From Paramecium sonneborni (taxonomy: Eukaryota > Ciliophora > Oligohymenophorea > Peniculida > Parameciidae), in contig CAJJDN010000016.1 of the NCBI GenBank assembly GCA_905182985.1, positions 346,577 to 410,576 of the forward strand: 64,000 nucleotides of DNA. The letters are read 5' to 3'. Of the stretch, positions 35,166 through 45,247 are shown piece after piece. The translations under genes were made by a program, and so were the position numbers. Within the stretch, counting starts at the first letter, position 1; the number at the start of each line of letters is the position of its first letter. Below the pieces are notes generated by a model. That model made no database searches. It saw only the letters and a list, made by a program, of their open reading frames with translations, and was not told where the DNA came from.

Positions 35166-36517
35166 ATGTAAGAAAAGGACCCAAAAGAATAGGAATTATA
35201 CAAAGTACTTGCTTAATGTGCATACAGAAATGCGTAGATTTTATTTATAATTATAATTTAGTAATTTAGTTGCTAATGATGCTGCAAATATTCTACTCAA
35301 TTATCCAAAATTATTCAATCCACTAATGATATAAACAAGTATAAAATTTATTTTAAATAAAGATGAGTAAGGTGTAATTAAATATTTGTTGGAACTCAAA
35401 GGAGAAGGTATGGTTAAATTTTATATTAGTACCGATTAAATATAAAGGATATACTTACTCTATTATCACATCCATCTAATTTCCATTTATTTATTCTGAT
35501 GCACCAGCTATTATTAGAATTTATAACATTGATACATTCAGGTTCTCGGTGAATTAACATTTCATTAAAGGGGCTTCTTAAGATTAATCTGTTGTTAATA
35601 TTCACATTTAAGAATTATAAACTTGGTATTAACATAGATCTTTAGTAAATATAATATAATATATAATAAGCCAAAAGTAATGGCCTCCTTTATAAGAGAA
35701 TTAGAATCGCATTTTCCATTCTTCTACAAAGGTGAAACGTAATATATGTTAATTTATTATAGAGTGGCTGCTTAACACACAAAACAATAAATGTAATAAT
35801 AACCTTAAATGTAATAACCTTATCAATACTAAAACTAAATTTATAATTAATAATAATATCCAAATAACAATACTAATAATTTTAACACCTAAGCTTATAA
35901 TTAATATGGAAATGTTTAATAACAGCCTAAGAATTAAACCAATTATTAATAAGGTAAACCTTTGACTGAAAGTGAGTAGAAATTATAGGAAAGATGTAAT
36001 TAAAGTAAAAATTTCGTTGATTTAAGTAGTATTAAATGAAAATTTAAATTAAATTTTATTTGATCACAAATGTTTGCATTAACATTATGATAAATTAATT
36101 AATGAGATTAATAAACAAGAAGCAAAAATAAATTATCTAAATAATCTTGAAAACTAAATTGAATAATCTATTTTATTTTTAGAAAATGAAAATAAACAGT
36201 TTATTGAATTTATAGAAAAAAATGACATATTTGAGTATGAATTTTATGCATCCTAGATTAAATGAAGATAATCTCTTTTTAAATGTAAAAGAAGTGGATA
36301 AATTTTCATCCTAAATCTTAGATTTATATTCAGATATCTAAGCATGCAAAGAAACATTGCATTTTATTGTGACAAAATTTAAAAGTTTTAATTTATCATT
36401 TGAAACTGTTACAAAAGTAGGACAATAATATAATAATATTAGTTGACTCGTAAATTTTCAGAAGAGAAATTTAATAATATATTATTATTAAAGAAATGCA
36501 CCTCTAAAATAATATGA
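35166..36517 (+). CDS. TSG101/Vps23 ESCRT-I subunit, 390 aa, 7 introns
   Basis: TSG101/Vps23 recognises ubiquitinated cargo in ESCRT-I. Seven introns (28, 22, 26, 24, 31, 22 and 26 nt) leave 391 codons. The N-terminal UEV domain (about 1-165) shows ANDAANILLNYPKLFNP, YLLELKGEVPIKYKGYTYSI, SIQFPFIYSDAPAIIRIYN, FRFSVNQHFIKGASQDQSVV and ELQTWYQHRSLPKVMASFI. A Gln/Asn/Pro-rich linker follows (QMQQQPQMQQPYQYQNQ), then a coiled coil (LINEINKQEAKINYLNNLE) and a C-terminal steadiness-box region (VDKFSSQILDLYSDIQACKE, ETVTKLTRKFSEEKFNNILL). As in all UEV proteins, no catalytic Cys is needed. Each intron is required to keep the domain order in frame. Confidence 0.85.
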
Positions 36518-36801
36518 TAATTATAACTTAATAATAAATTTAAAAGAATATTTATATGATGTTAAGATAATTCTATATTTAAAAAATAATAAACCACAAT
36601 TTATCAATCAAATATTTTTTTAAAATATTTCTAATACTTAGCAATCTACTTCCACACGAGAATCTTAGTAATTTTAAGTTTTTGAATCTTACACTTATAA
36701 AATTAATTTAATTTTGACTTAAAAACATATTTATAAAAATGCATCGCCTTTTAATGATTGTAAAATTTTTTTGAATCTATCAAATAAGGGATGATTTATT
36801 A

Positions 36802-37190
36802 ATGAATTATGAAAGAGAATAAACCTTGTTATCAAAAGTTTCCAAACAAAACAATTTTCCTCACTTTATTTTTGATCAAAATACTAACATTTACATTCAT
36901 CAAAAAGTTCATCTATAGGAACTATTGACCTTTGAATTATTAGTTTCATAGGTAATATAAATAATTAAAATGAATTTTATTGTTAAACTAAAAGCTATGC
37001 TTATTTTAGATATTGAGGGTTTTTTGGAAAAGAAAAATAATTCTATTTCTTTGTTTAATTTCCATTTAAAACCAAATAAAAACAGGAATTTTATTATTTA
37101 CATTCAAGAACAATTTAATAAGGCCAAGGTTTTAAAGAAGTAACTTTACTTAAAGATTAGCCATTCACAATATAAGAGCAAAATTTTTGA
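36802..37190 (+). pseudogene. Frameshifted coding-like ORF
   Basis: From ATG 36802 one frame reads MNYEREQTLLSKVSKQNNF and IHQKVHLQELLTFELLVS. After about 37017 another frame reads FGKEKQFYFFVQFPFKTKQK, EFYYLHSRTIQQGQGFKEV and LLKDQPFTIQEQNF before TGA 37188-37190. I could not find a GT...AG intron of normal size joining them, so this is a pseudogene, a sequencing error, or an unusual intron. Family not recognised. Convergent with the next gene at 34 bp. Confidence 0.4.
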
Positions 37191-37224
37191 TTTCTTAGAT
37201 TCAGTATCACTACTTCAATTATGT

Positions 37225-38653
37225 TCATTATTAAAATCGAGCTAAAATTATTTAAGTTATTTTTTACTCTTTCTCTTCTCCTCCAATTAGAATAAAAGAC
37301 AAAGCATTTTAATTATTTGGATCAAATAAATTATTTTTACAAATTTAAGGGCCTCTTCTATTTTTAATTAAATTAGCAATTTATATCTATTTTTTATTAT
37401 CACAATAAATTGGTTTAAATTCAGCAGATTCTATGTCACGATCCATTACAATAGGATTTTAACATTAATTTTTCAAATCATAAAGCAAGATTTGATCAGA
37501 AAATTCTTTATTTTATTAATGTCCATATGCAATAATTAAATAATTTTATAAAACTATTATACTGGGTTCAACTAATTAAGATTTTAATTCTATCTTATTG
37601 CTTAGAATAGATTAATATTTACAATTCAATTTCTAAAGAATTTTAATCGGAATTCATGAGTTTTCGATCATAATAATATATGTCACCGTTTATTTTATCA
37701 TATAAAACTATAACTTCTTCAAATACGAAATGTTAGTATGATTAATTTTAAAAATTCTTATTTTCTATCCATTAAAAAATATTTTTTAATGACAAACATC
37801 CAAATATTTTTTTTTAATTTTAATTTTAAATTGAAATTAATTGCAATTCACTTTAAAGAGATAAATTACTAATTTTAAACGATTCATTGAGAATTGACAT
37901 CATATGAAACGTCCAATTAACTATTCCTTCATAATTTGTTTCACTTATAAAATTTTTTTCTAATTTTTTAAATCCTTAAAGCCCCATAATAATTGCATTT
38001 AAATTGCTAAATAATTCATATTCAGAGAAATTTTCTTCAGTGCTGATTCTAAAATGAATTATTAATTTTGCCTTTTGTTATAATTATCTAACAATATATT
38101 CAAGTGCTTATAAATCTAATTTAAATTTTTTAGATAATAAATATTCTAAAACAATTAAATCTGGATTAAAATTCTGAATTTTTTAATCAAGAATTGATTT
38201 ATAAATCATTTTCACTTAATAATATTCAACCTTATCTATATAATGGATTGGAACCAGCTATTCATTTCTAGTATTACTTCTTAATTTATAATCTTATTTA
38301 GTGTTAATACCATTTTAACCTTAAACTAAAGGATGTAAAATTATAAGCTAAGTGTTTTCTTTATAATCTTTCATAAAAAATGACCAAAAGTCTATATCTT
38401 ATTGTTTAATGTCAGATGTAATATTTATATACAAATTTCTCTTTGATCTATGATCAAACTCTTACAAATTTTCATTATTAATATCATCTTCAGTTTTTAA
38501 TAATTAACTTTCAGCTATGTTTTATTCTTGATCTTAACCTTATTCTAATTTTATATTTTGAATAAAACAGAAAGTGTATAAAAATTTATTAAATTTTTCA
38601 TTTTGATTTTACAATAACACCAAAAGATGGCTTTTACGCTTATGCAAAAACAT
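37225..38653 (-). CDS. Possible catalytically dead HDAC-like domain fused to kelch-like repeats, 468 aa, 1 intron
   Basis: One 22-nt intron leaves 469 codons from ATG 38653. Residues about 65-225 align in order with the C-terminal half of class II histone deacetylases: RNLYINITSDIKQQDIDFW for the LY-S-H strand, YYQVKMIYKSILDQKIQNFN then PDLIVLEYLLSKK where HDACs have PDLVLVSAGFD, and ALEYIVRQLQQKAKLIIHF. The metal-binding Asp/His and catalytic Tyr are absent. The C-terminal part (about 270-468) looks like a kelch propeller: VFEEVIVLYDKINGDIYYYD, SQLVEPSIIVLQNYLIIAYG, DQILLYDLKN, RRGPQI, SFILIGG. The frame stays open upstream to 38789, where an 11-A run may hide an earlier start. HDAC assignment is tentative. 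Confidence 0.4.
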
Positions 38654-38792
38654 ATTCTTTAATTGAAGAATAACTTGCTTTATATGTAAAAAAAAATCAG
38701 CAAACTCATGTTAATTACTAAGGATGTATTTAGTCCAATCTATTGCCTTTGATGTAAATTAACAAATACCTATGTGTATTTTTTTTTTTCAT

Positions 38793-39003
38793 TCTAACTA
38801 AGTTGTTGAATGAAATCTTTTTTCATTTAAATTATATTTTTTATTTCATTATGAAATGAATTTTCTTCATTCTACTTAATTTAGATTTGATGTAACATTG
38901 ATATATTTCGTTTATCTTTTATTGAGTATATAGCATAATATAGATTGGATATTGCTACAATTAGATTTTAAATATTTTAATTTTTTTCTTATAAATCGAC
39001 AAG
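38793..39003. promoter_or_regulatory. Divergent intergenic stretch
   Basis: AT-rich DNA between a minus-strand gene and a plus-strand ORF. It should contain both promoters; no motif is recognised. Confidence 0.3.
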
Positions 39004-39867
39004 ATGTTATTTGATGACTTTAATTAAGCTAAAATCTTAAAATTGATCTTCAAAATTTAGAGAATCTATTTTCTATTCTTTAATTTTAAGCTTAAGGTAT
39101 GAATTATATGATTATTCCTAATTCATAATAATTAAATTTATTATCATAAATTATTCGAAATTTTTGAATCTATTTAAAATTATAGGTAATTTGAGAATGC
39201 TACAAAAGGTGTAAATTTAGTTTTAGAATCTTATTGCCTTTAAGTACTTACGAATGATAGAATTTCATTTTAAGTGGTAATAGATATAATTTAAAAATAG
39301 AAGTGGAAATTCTTATTTATAAAATTAAATATCATCATATAATATATAATAATACATAATTTAGAACTTCTTTACTTAGTTCATTGTTAATTTAATCAAA
39401 TATTAAAATAGTTAAGATTGATGGGATAAGTATGTTCTAGTAAAAAGAATATCAATTTGATAATATAAGAAAAAGAGGAGTGCACAAATTGTAAAATACA
39501 GTTTCCTGATTCTTTTAAATAAGAAACAATGTATTAAAAAGAGTCTAACGTCGAATTTTTACTAAAACAAATTGAATTGATTGATACACAACATGCTTTT
39601 TCTGAGGAGTTATTATAAAATTTGAATGAATTGATTATAAGACGATCAAACATTTTATTTTTGAGAAATAAATAGATAAAAATGATTAATGATCATTTAA
39701 ATTATTGTGTTTTGATAATAAGAAGACTTTAGGGAAATGAAGAATTTGAACATTACTTTCCAATTCTATCCTATTGTTTTTATGAAGAGTGCTAAAAATT
39801 GGAGATATATTTAAGAAAATAATAAAATGAATCTACAAGATATTGTTCTTTATAAAAAATAACATGA
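39004..39867 (+). CDS. Orphan protein, frame interrupted by two TGA near its 5' end
   Basis: The frame from ATG 39004 reads MLFDDFNQAKILKLIFKIQR and on to a GTATGA at 39097. TGA codons lie in frame at 39100-39102 and 39109-39111. From 39112 the same frame is open for 251 codons to TGA 39865-39867, with good composition: FEIFESIQNYRQFENATKG, EECTNCKIQFPDSFKQE, HYFPILSYCFYEECQKLEIY. The GTATGA looks like an intron donor, but no AG acceptor follows before 39190, so the intron may have a mutated acceptor or there is an error. The CxxC motif could bind zinc. No family is recognised. Confidence 0.45.
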
Positions 39868-39929
39868 TGCTGATATTTATATTGTATATTAAATTTATAA
39901 ATATTGAAAATAATTAATAAATAGTCCTT

Positions 39930-40751
39930 ATGAATTAACCATTATTAAATAAGCAAAACTTTGATGGATTAATGTAAAAGGCTACATCACTTGTAAATTA
40001 AGCAAAAGAGTTAAATGATGAGATTTAATCATCAGATGAAACTTAATTTGAAAAGATGAAAGAAATAATTGAGAGTGCAAGAGCTTCTTAATTGAATTTG
40101 GGTTAATAACTGGAAGTCTTAATGGAGTAATTAGAAAAGATAGCAAAGGTAATGTAAATATATAAAAAAGTTATCTGAATAAAAGAAAAAAATAAAATAG
40201 TTGAAGGATATGTATGCAAAGGAAATAAATAGATACAAATAGATATAGAAAAATTTAATCGAAGAAGGATATGAAATAAAGAGGTAAAGTCTTCATAGAA
40301 GATCTACATAAATATAATAATATAAACCTAATGTTTTATAATCAACAGTCACTGTTAAACAGTCTTAAATTGAATAAAAATAGTTTGAAGAATTAATAGA
40401 GATATCTCAATTAGAGATTGATAATGCAGTCATTAGAGAAAAGTAAAATAATAACAGATAATTTATAGATAGGATGAAATAGATATTATTGAAAAAGATG
40501 CTGTGCTTCTTAATAAAATTGTTAATGATATGAGCACTGAAGTAAATAAATAAGGTGAATAACTTATTGAAGTTGAATTGAACATGGCAACTGTGTAAGA
40601 TAATTTGAAGGTTACTGTCAAAGAGTTAGATGGTGCTGGTGATGAATAAAAGAAAACATTAAAAAAATATATTATTTTAGGATTGATAGGATTATTAGTT
40701 GCAGCAATTATTGTAGGAATTTCTATTTGGTAAGTAAAAAAACATAATTGA
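39930..40751 (+). CDS. Syntaxin (Qa-SNARE), 257 aa, 2 introns, first copy
   Basis: Syntaxins are tail-anchored SNAREs that drive membrane fusion. Introns of 22 and 26 nt leave 258 codons. The N-terminal half is helical (Habc-like). The SNARE motif (about residues 160-225) has DEIDIIEKDAVLLNKIVND, VNKQGEQLIEVELNMATVQD and VTVKELDGAG, with the zero-layer Gln in GEQLIEVE. A C-terminal TM anchor follows (YIILGLIGLLVAAIIVGISI) and a short luminal tail. Part of the SNARE motif is formed by splicing the second intron. A second, apparently identical copy at 40973 lies beyond the N and is probably an assembly duplicate. Confidence 0.85.
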
Positions 40752-40972
40752 TAATTGAGCATTTAAAATTAATCTATGAAGATTATCTCTAAATTCATTT
40801 TTTTATAATATCTTATAGATAATAATTTTCTTAATATTTTATTAAATTCTATTAAATATTATAATTTATCAATATCCATGAAGTTTGCTATTNTATAAAA
40901 AATAACATGATGCTGATATTTATATTGTATATTAAATTTATAAATATTGAAAATAATTAATAAATAGTCCTT

Positions 40973-41794
40973 ATGAATTAACCATTATTAAATAAGCAAA
41001 ACTTTGATGGATTAATGTAAAAGGCTACATCACTTGTAAATTAAGCAAAAGAGTTAAATGATGAGATTTAATCATCAGATGAAACTTAATTTGAAAAGAT
41101 GAAAGAAATAATTGAGAGTGCAAGAGCTTCTTAATTGAATTTGGGTTAATAACTGGAAGTCTTAATGGAGTAATTAGAAAAGATAGCAAAGGTAATGTAA
41201 ATATATAAAAAAGTTATCTGAATAAAAGAAAAAAATAAAATAGTTGAAGGATATGTATGCAAAGGAAATAAATAGATACAAATAGATATAGAAAAATTTA
41301 ATCGAAGAAGGATATGAAATAAAGAGGTAAAGTCTTCATAGAAGATCTACATAAATATAATAATATAAACCTAATGTTTTATAATCAACAGTCACTGTTA
41401 AACAGTCTTAAATTGAATAAAAATAGTTTGAAGAATTAATAGAGATATCTCAATTAGAGATTGATAATGCAGTCATTAGAGAAAAGTAAAATAATAACAG
41501 ATAATTTATAGATAGGATGAAATAGATATTATTGAAAAAGATGCTGTGCTTCTTAATAAAATTGTTAATGATATGAGCACTGAAGTAAATAAATAAGGTG
41601 AATAACTTATTGAAGTTGAATTGAACATGGCAACTGTGTAAGATAATTTGAAGGTTACTGTCAAAGAGTTAGATGGTGCTGGTGATGAATAAAAGAAAAC
41701 ATTAAAAAAATATATTATTTTAGGATTGATAGGATTATTAGTTGCAGCAATTATTGTAGGAATTTCTATTTGGTAAGTAAAAAAACATAATTGA
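40973..41794 (+). CDS. Syntaxin (Qa-SNARE), duplicate copy
   Basis: Identical by eye to 39930-40751, including both introns and the TM anchor, at the pair-4 offset of 1043. Unless the duplication is confirmed in reads or long molecules, this should be counted as the same gene. Confidence 0.75.
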
Positions 41795-41935
41795 TAATTG
41801 AGCATTTAAAATTAATCTATGAAGATTATCTCTAAATTCATTTTTTTATAATATCTTATAGATAATAATTTTCTTAATATTTTATTAAATTCTATTAAAT
41901 ATTATAATTTATCAATATCCATGAAGTTTGCTATT

Positions 41936-42674
41936 GTATTATTCATTATCAAGTAGTAATTATTTATCAAAAATAATTTTAATTCATAATATTTCAAATT
42001 CAAATATTTTTATAATACTATTTCTACTCTCAATCTTTTGTAACAATTTTTAAAATCAAATATAGGCTTCTTCTAATTATTGTCTAATTAATTAAATTTC
42101 ATTTCATTTTTTATTATAAATAAATACTAATTTATCAATTCCTAAAATATAATTACCGAATATTAATTAGGATGATTTACCATATTAAATATTTTATTAT
42201 TCATTTTACCTTCAATTTACTAAATCTACTAGATATAATTTATTTTTTATTCTATATATGGCTTTTTAATAAACACTCTTTATTTATCAATCTAATCTAT
42301 TAACTCTCCTCTTGAATAGTATCTTGTTCTAAGAAATTTAAGGTGTGTTAGTTAAGTTTTTTGTTCTTTTTAAATAATATTTAAAGATGATTTTCTTTAA
42401 TTATTTAAATAGATAAAATTTCATAAAAAATCTAATTGTAAAAAATGCTCATAATCTCCCTGCATATTTAAATACAATTTAAATAAAATTAACCGAATTT
42501 ATTATGAATAGAGATACAAGCAATTACCATTTATTGAGATTACTAATATTTTAATATAATTTTAACATTTATTTTTTAATAATTAAATAAAATATATATA
42601 TAAACTATCTACATATTATTTAAATAATTTAATTATTAAATCATATCTGTTAAATAAATAAATTCTAACTATAT
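41936..42674 (-). other. Uncertain minus-strand coding-like stretch
   Basis: From a minus-strand ATG at 42452 a frame reads MSIFYNQIFYEILSIQIIKE, LEQDTIQEESQQIRLINKE and SRFSKLK. Then comes a GTAAAATGA that would need an intron longer than usual, and open sequence continues (FDFKNCYKRLRVEIVLQKYL) toward 41940 without a clear stop. It could be a gene with an unusual intron or a decayed one. I cannot give firm ends. Confidence 0.25.
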
Positions 42675-43012
42675 ATCTAAAATGAATATGCAATCAAATA
42701 AAATTGGATTGCTATTTTGGGGTTTTTTAAGTTTAGACTAGAAACTATGTATTTTTTAATAATTTTAAATAAACTAATTAAATAAAAGAGTAATTTATAT
42801 AATAATAATAAATCATTCTTTTAGATTTATCGTAAATTTAATAACTGATATTATTTTCATATGAATAAATGAGTTAACTTTAATATTGTAAAATCTTGAA
42901 TAAATTTTTTAAACATTGAATTTAGAGTGGCAAATAAAAAAATAATTGTTAAAAAGAAACATATTAGATTTATATTGTAATTAAATGATTATTTTAATGT
43001 GATGATAATTGA

Positions 43013-43254
43013 GACGTTGGAAGTAAAAGCTCAGTTAAGATTTAACAGAAGAAACTTCTAGTTAAATAAGAATATTTTAAATCGTTATTAGAACATTTTA
43101 GAAGAGTTTTGAATTTTAATGAAAAGTTATCATGAAAATAAATTCTTAAAATTTTAAAAGAATAATTAGATTGATAAATTTTACAAGTCTTAATGAGATA
43201 AGAAGATGAAAAAATGAGTTCGACACTAATAAAAACTAAAAACTTTAAATGAAT
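43013..43254 (+). pseudogene. TGA-interrupted coding-like stretch (copy at 44471-44712)
   Basis: One frame reads VGSKSSVKIQQKKLLVKQEY, FKSLLEHFRRVLNFNEKLS, TGA, KQILKILKEQLD, TGA, QILQVLMRQEDEKMSSTLIK and TKNFK before a third TGA. The composition between stops is that of a helical protein, but no introns remove the TGAs. Probably a decayed gene. A 78-aa minus frame over the same DNA is not supported. Confidence 0.3.
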
Positions 43255-43314
43255 TAACAAGATCATAATATAAGTCAAATATGTATATTTGTGTTTTTGT
43301 AAAAGGCTTTTGTT

Positions 43315-43673
43315 TCATTTTTTTTTAATTTGCATAATTTATTTAGTTTTTAATTTGATGCTCTTTAAAGCAGGTGAGCCCTCAACAGAACCTAGAAACT
43401 GCGGTATAGTTTTTTATTATTTTTCACTAGTGTAAGAAAGAAAAAATACTTATATTCAAACTCTTTTTTTCTTGGATCAGTTTTAAATACCAAATTTAAC
43501 TGTTTGAGATATGAAATAATCCTCTCTTCTATAATACAAAATGGGTTTGATTTTTAATGAATTTTAGGGAGGAGATCTTCTAATGATTCAACAGATCCAT
43601 CACTAAGTTATTCTGTAGAGCTTATGTCATCATCGACACCATCTTCTATAGGACTTCTTAAGTCCAAGCTCAT
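43315..43673 (-). CDS. Small acidic/basic protein, 111 aa, 1 intron, first copy
   Basis: A 23-nt intron leaves 112 codons. The N-terminus is acidic and Ser-rich (MSLDLRSPIEDGVDDDISS, SDGSVESLEDLLPKIHQK). It is followed by a helix (IIEERIISYLKQLNLVF) and a basic tail (GSPALKSIKLKTKQIMQIKK). No domain is recognised. It lies just downstream of the K+ channel gene on the same strand. The identical copy at 44773-45131 belongs to the pair-5 duplication. Confidence 0.6.
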
Positions 43674-43789
43674 GTTTTAAGATAATTAAAAATGCATAAG
43701 AAATTAATATATATAATTTTTATAAAATCATCAAAATGTTGTATCATTATAGTATTAAAATTGTAACTATTTTATAAGAATAAAACTAA

Positions 43790-44131
43790 TCAAAATTGAA
43801 GTTTTTTAGTTTTGACACTATCCAACCAAGTGGATTTTTTAATTAATCTTCTTGATTTTTTAGTTTTTATTTTGAATTAATTTTTATTAACTTCAATGTT
43901 TCTTTGTAAAACATTAGTGATATTATCCTAAGGATTGAAATGTTCAAATTCTTTTTATTTATCTAAATAGGATACAACATCTGGTTTTATGATATTTAAA
44001 TATTCATTGTAAAGTATCTAATTTGGATAAATTTTAAATTCAAGTTACTCAGATGATCTATAAGAAAGTACTTTAAACATTTGTATTAGATTTTAAGAAT
44101 CACTATCAGATGATTCATTACTTTCAATAAT
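43790..44131 (-). pseudogene. Truncated false copy of K+ channel 3' end
   Basis: Identical by eye to the last 342 bases of the channel gene (45248-45589), cut off at the N. It is an assembly duplicate. Confidence 0.8.
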
Positions 44132-44772
44132 NATCTAAAATGAATATGCAATCAAATAAAATTGGATTGCTATTTTGGGGTTTTTTAAGTTTAGACTAGA
44201 AACTATGTATTTTTTAATAATTTTAAATAAACTAATTAAATAAAAGAGTAATTTATATAATAATAATAAATCATTCTTTTAGATTTATCGTAAATTTAAT
44301 AACTGATATTATTTTCATATGAATAAATGAGTTAACTTTAATATTGTAAAATCTTGAATAAATTTTTTAAACATTGAATTTAGAGTGGCAAATAAAAAAA
44401 TAATTGTTAAAAAGAAACATATTAGATTTATATTGTAATTAAATGATTATTTTAATGTGATGATAATTGAGACGTTGGAAGTAAAAGCTCAGTTAAGATT
44501 TAACAGAAGAAACTTCTAGTTAAATAAGAATATTTTAAATCGTTATTAGAACATTTTAGAAGAGTTTTGAATTTTAATGAAAAGTTATCATGAAAATAAA
44601 TTCTTAAAATTTTAAAAGAATAATTAGATTGATAAATTTTACAAGTCTTAATGAGATAAGAAGATGAAAAAATGAGTTCGACACTAATAAAAACTAAAAA
44701 CTTTAAATGAATTAACAAGATCATAATATAAGTCAAATATGTATATTTGTGTTTTTGTAAAAGGCTTTTGTT

Positions 44773-45131
44773 TCATTTTTTTTTAATTTGCATAATTTAT
44801 TTAGTTTTTAATTTGATGCTCTTTAAAGCAGGTGAGCCCTCAACAGAACCTAGAAACTGCGGTATAGTTTTTTATTATTTTTCACTAGTGTAAGAAAGAA
44901 AAAATACTTATATTCAAACTCTTTTTTTCTTGGATCAGTTTTAAATACCAAATTTAACTGTTTGAGATATGAAATAATCCTCTCTTCTATAATACAAAAT
45001 GGGTTTGATTTTTAATGAATTTTAGGGAGGAGATCTTCTAATGATTCAACAGATCCATCACTAAGTTATTCTGTAGAGCTTATGTCATCATCGACACCAT
45101 CTTCTATAGGACTTCTTAAGTCCAAGCTCAT
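44773..45131 (-). CDS. Small acidic/basic protein, duplicate copy
   Basis: Same sequence as 43315-43673 at offset 1458. This copy sits in the continuous sequence next to the complete K+ channel gene. Only one of the two is probably real. Confidence 0.55.
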
Positions 45132-45247
45132 GTTTTAAGATAATTAAAAATGCATAAGAAATTAATATATATAATTTTTATAAAATCATCAAAATGTTGT
45201 ATCATTATAGTATTAAAATTGTAACTATTTTATAAGAATAAAACTAA

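Larger units (their letters stand above)
39851..41935. repeat. Direct repeat of 1042 bp around a single N (pair 4)
   Basis: Bases 39851-40892 recur as 40894-41935, with N at 40893 (offset 1043). The block contains a complete syntaxin gene, so it appears twice. No differences noticed by eye. Confidence 0.9.

Noticed and set aside
40463..40762. 99-aa minus ORF opposite the syntaxin gene (also 41506-41805)
   Set aside because: Antisense of the SNARE and TM region; no independent support.
43042..43278. 78-aa minus ORF, present twice
   Set aside because: Antisense of a plus-strand coding-like fragment and low in glutamine; judged spurious.
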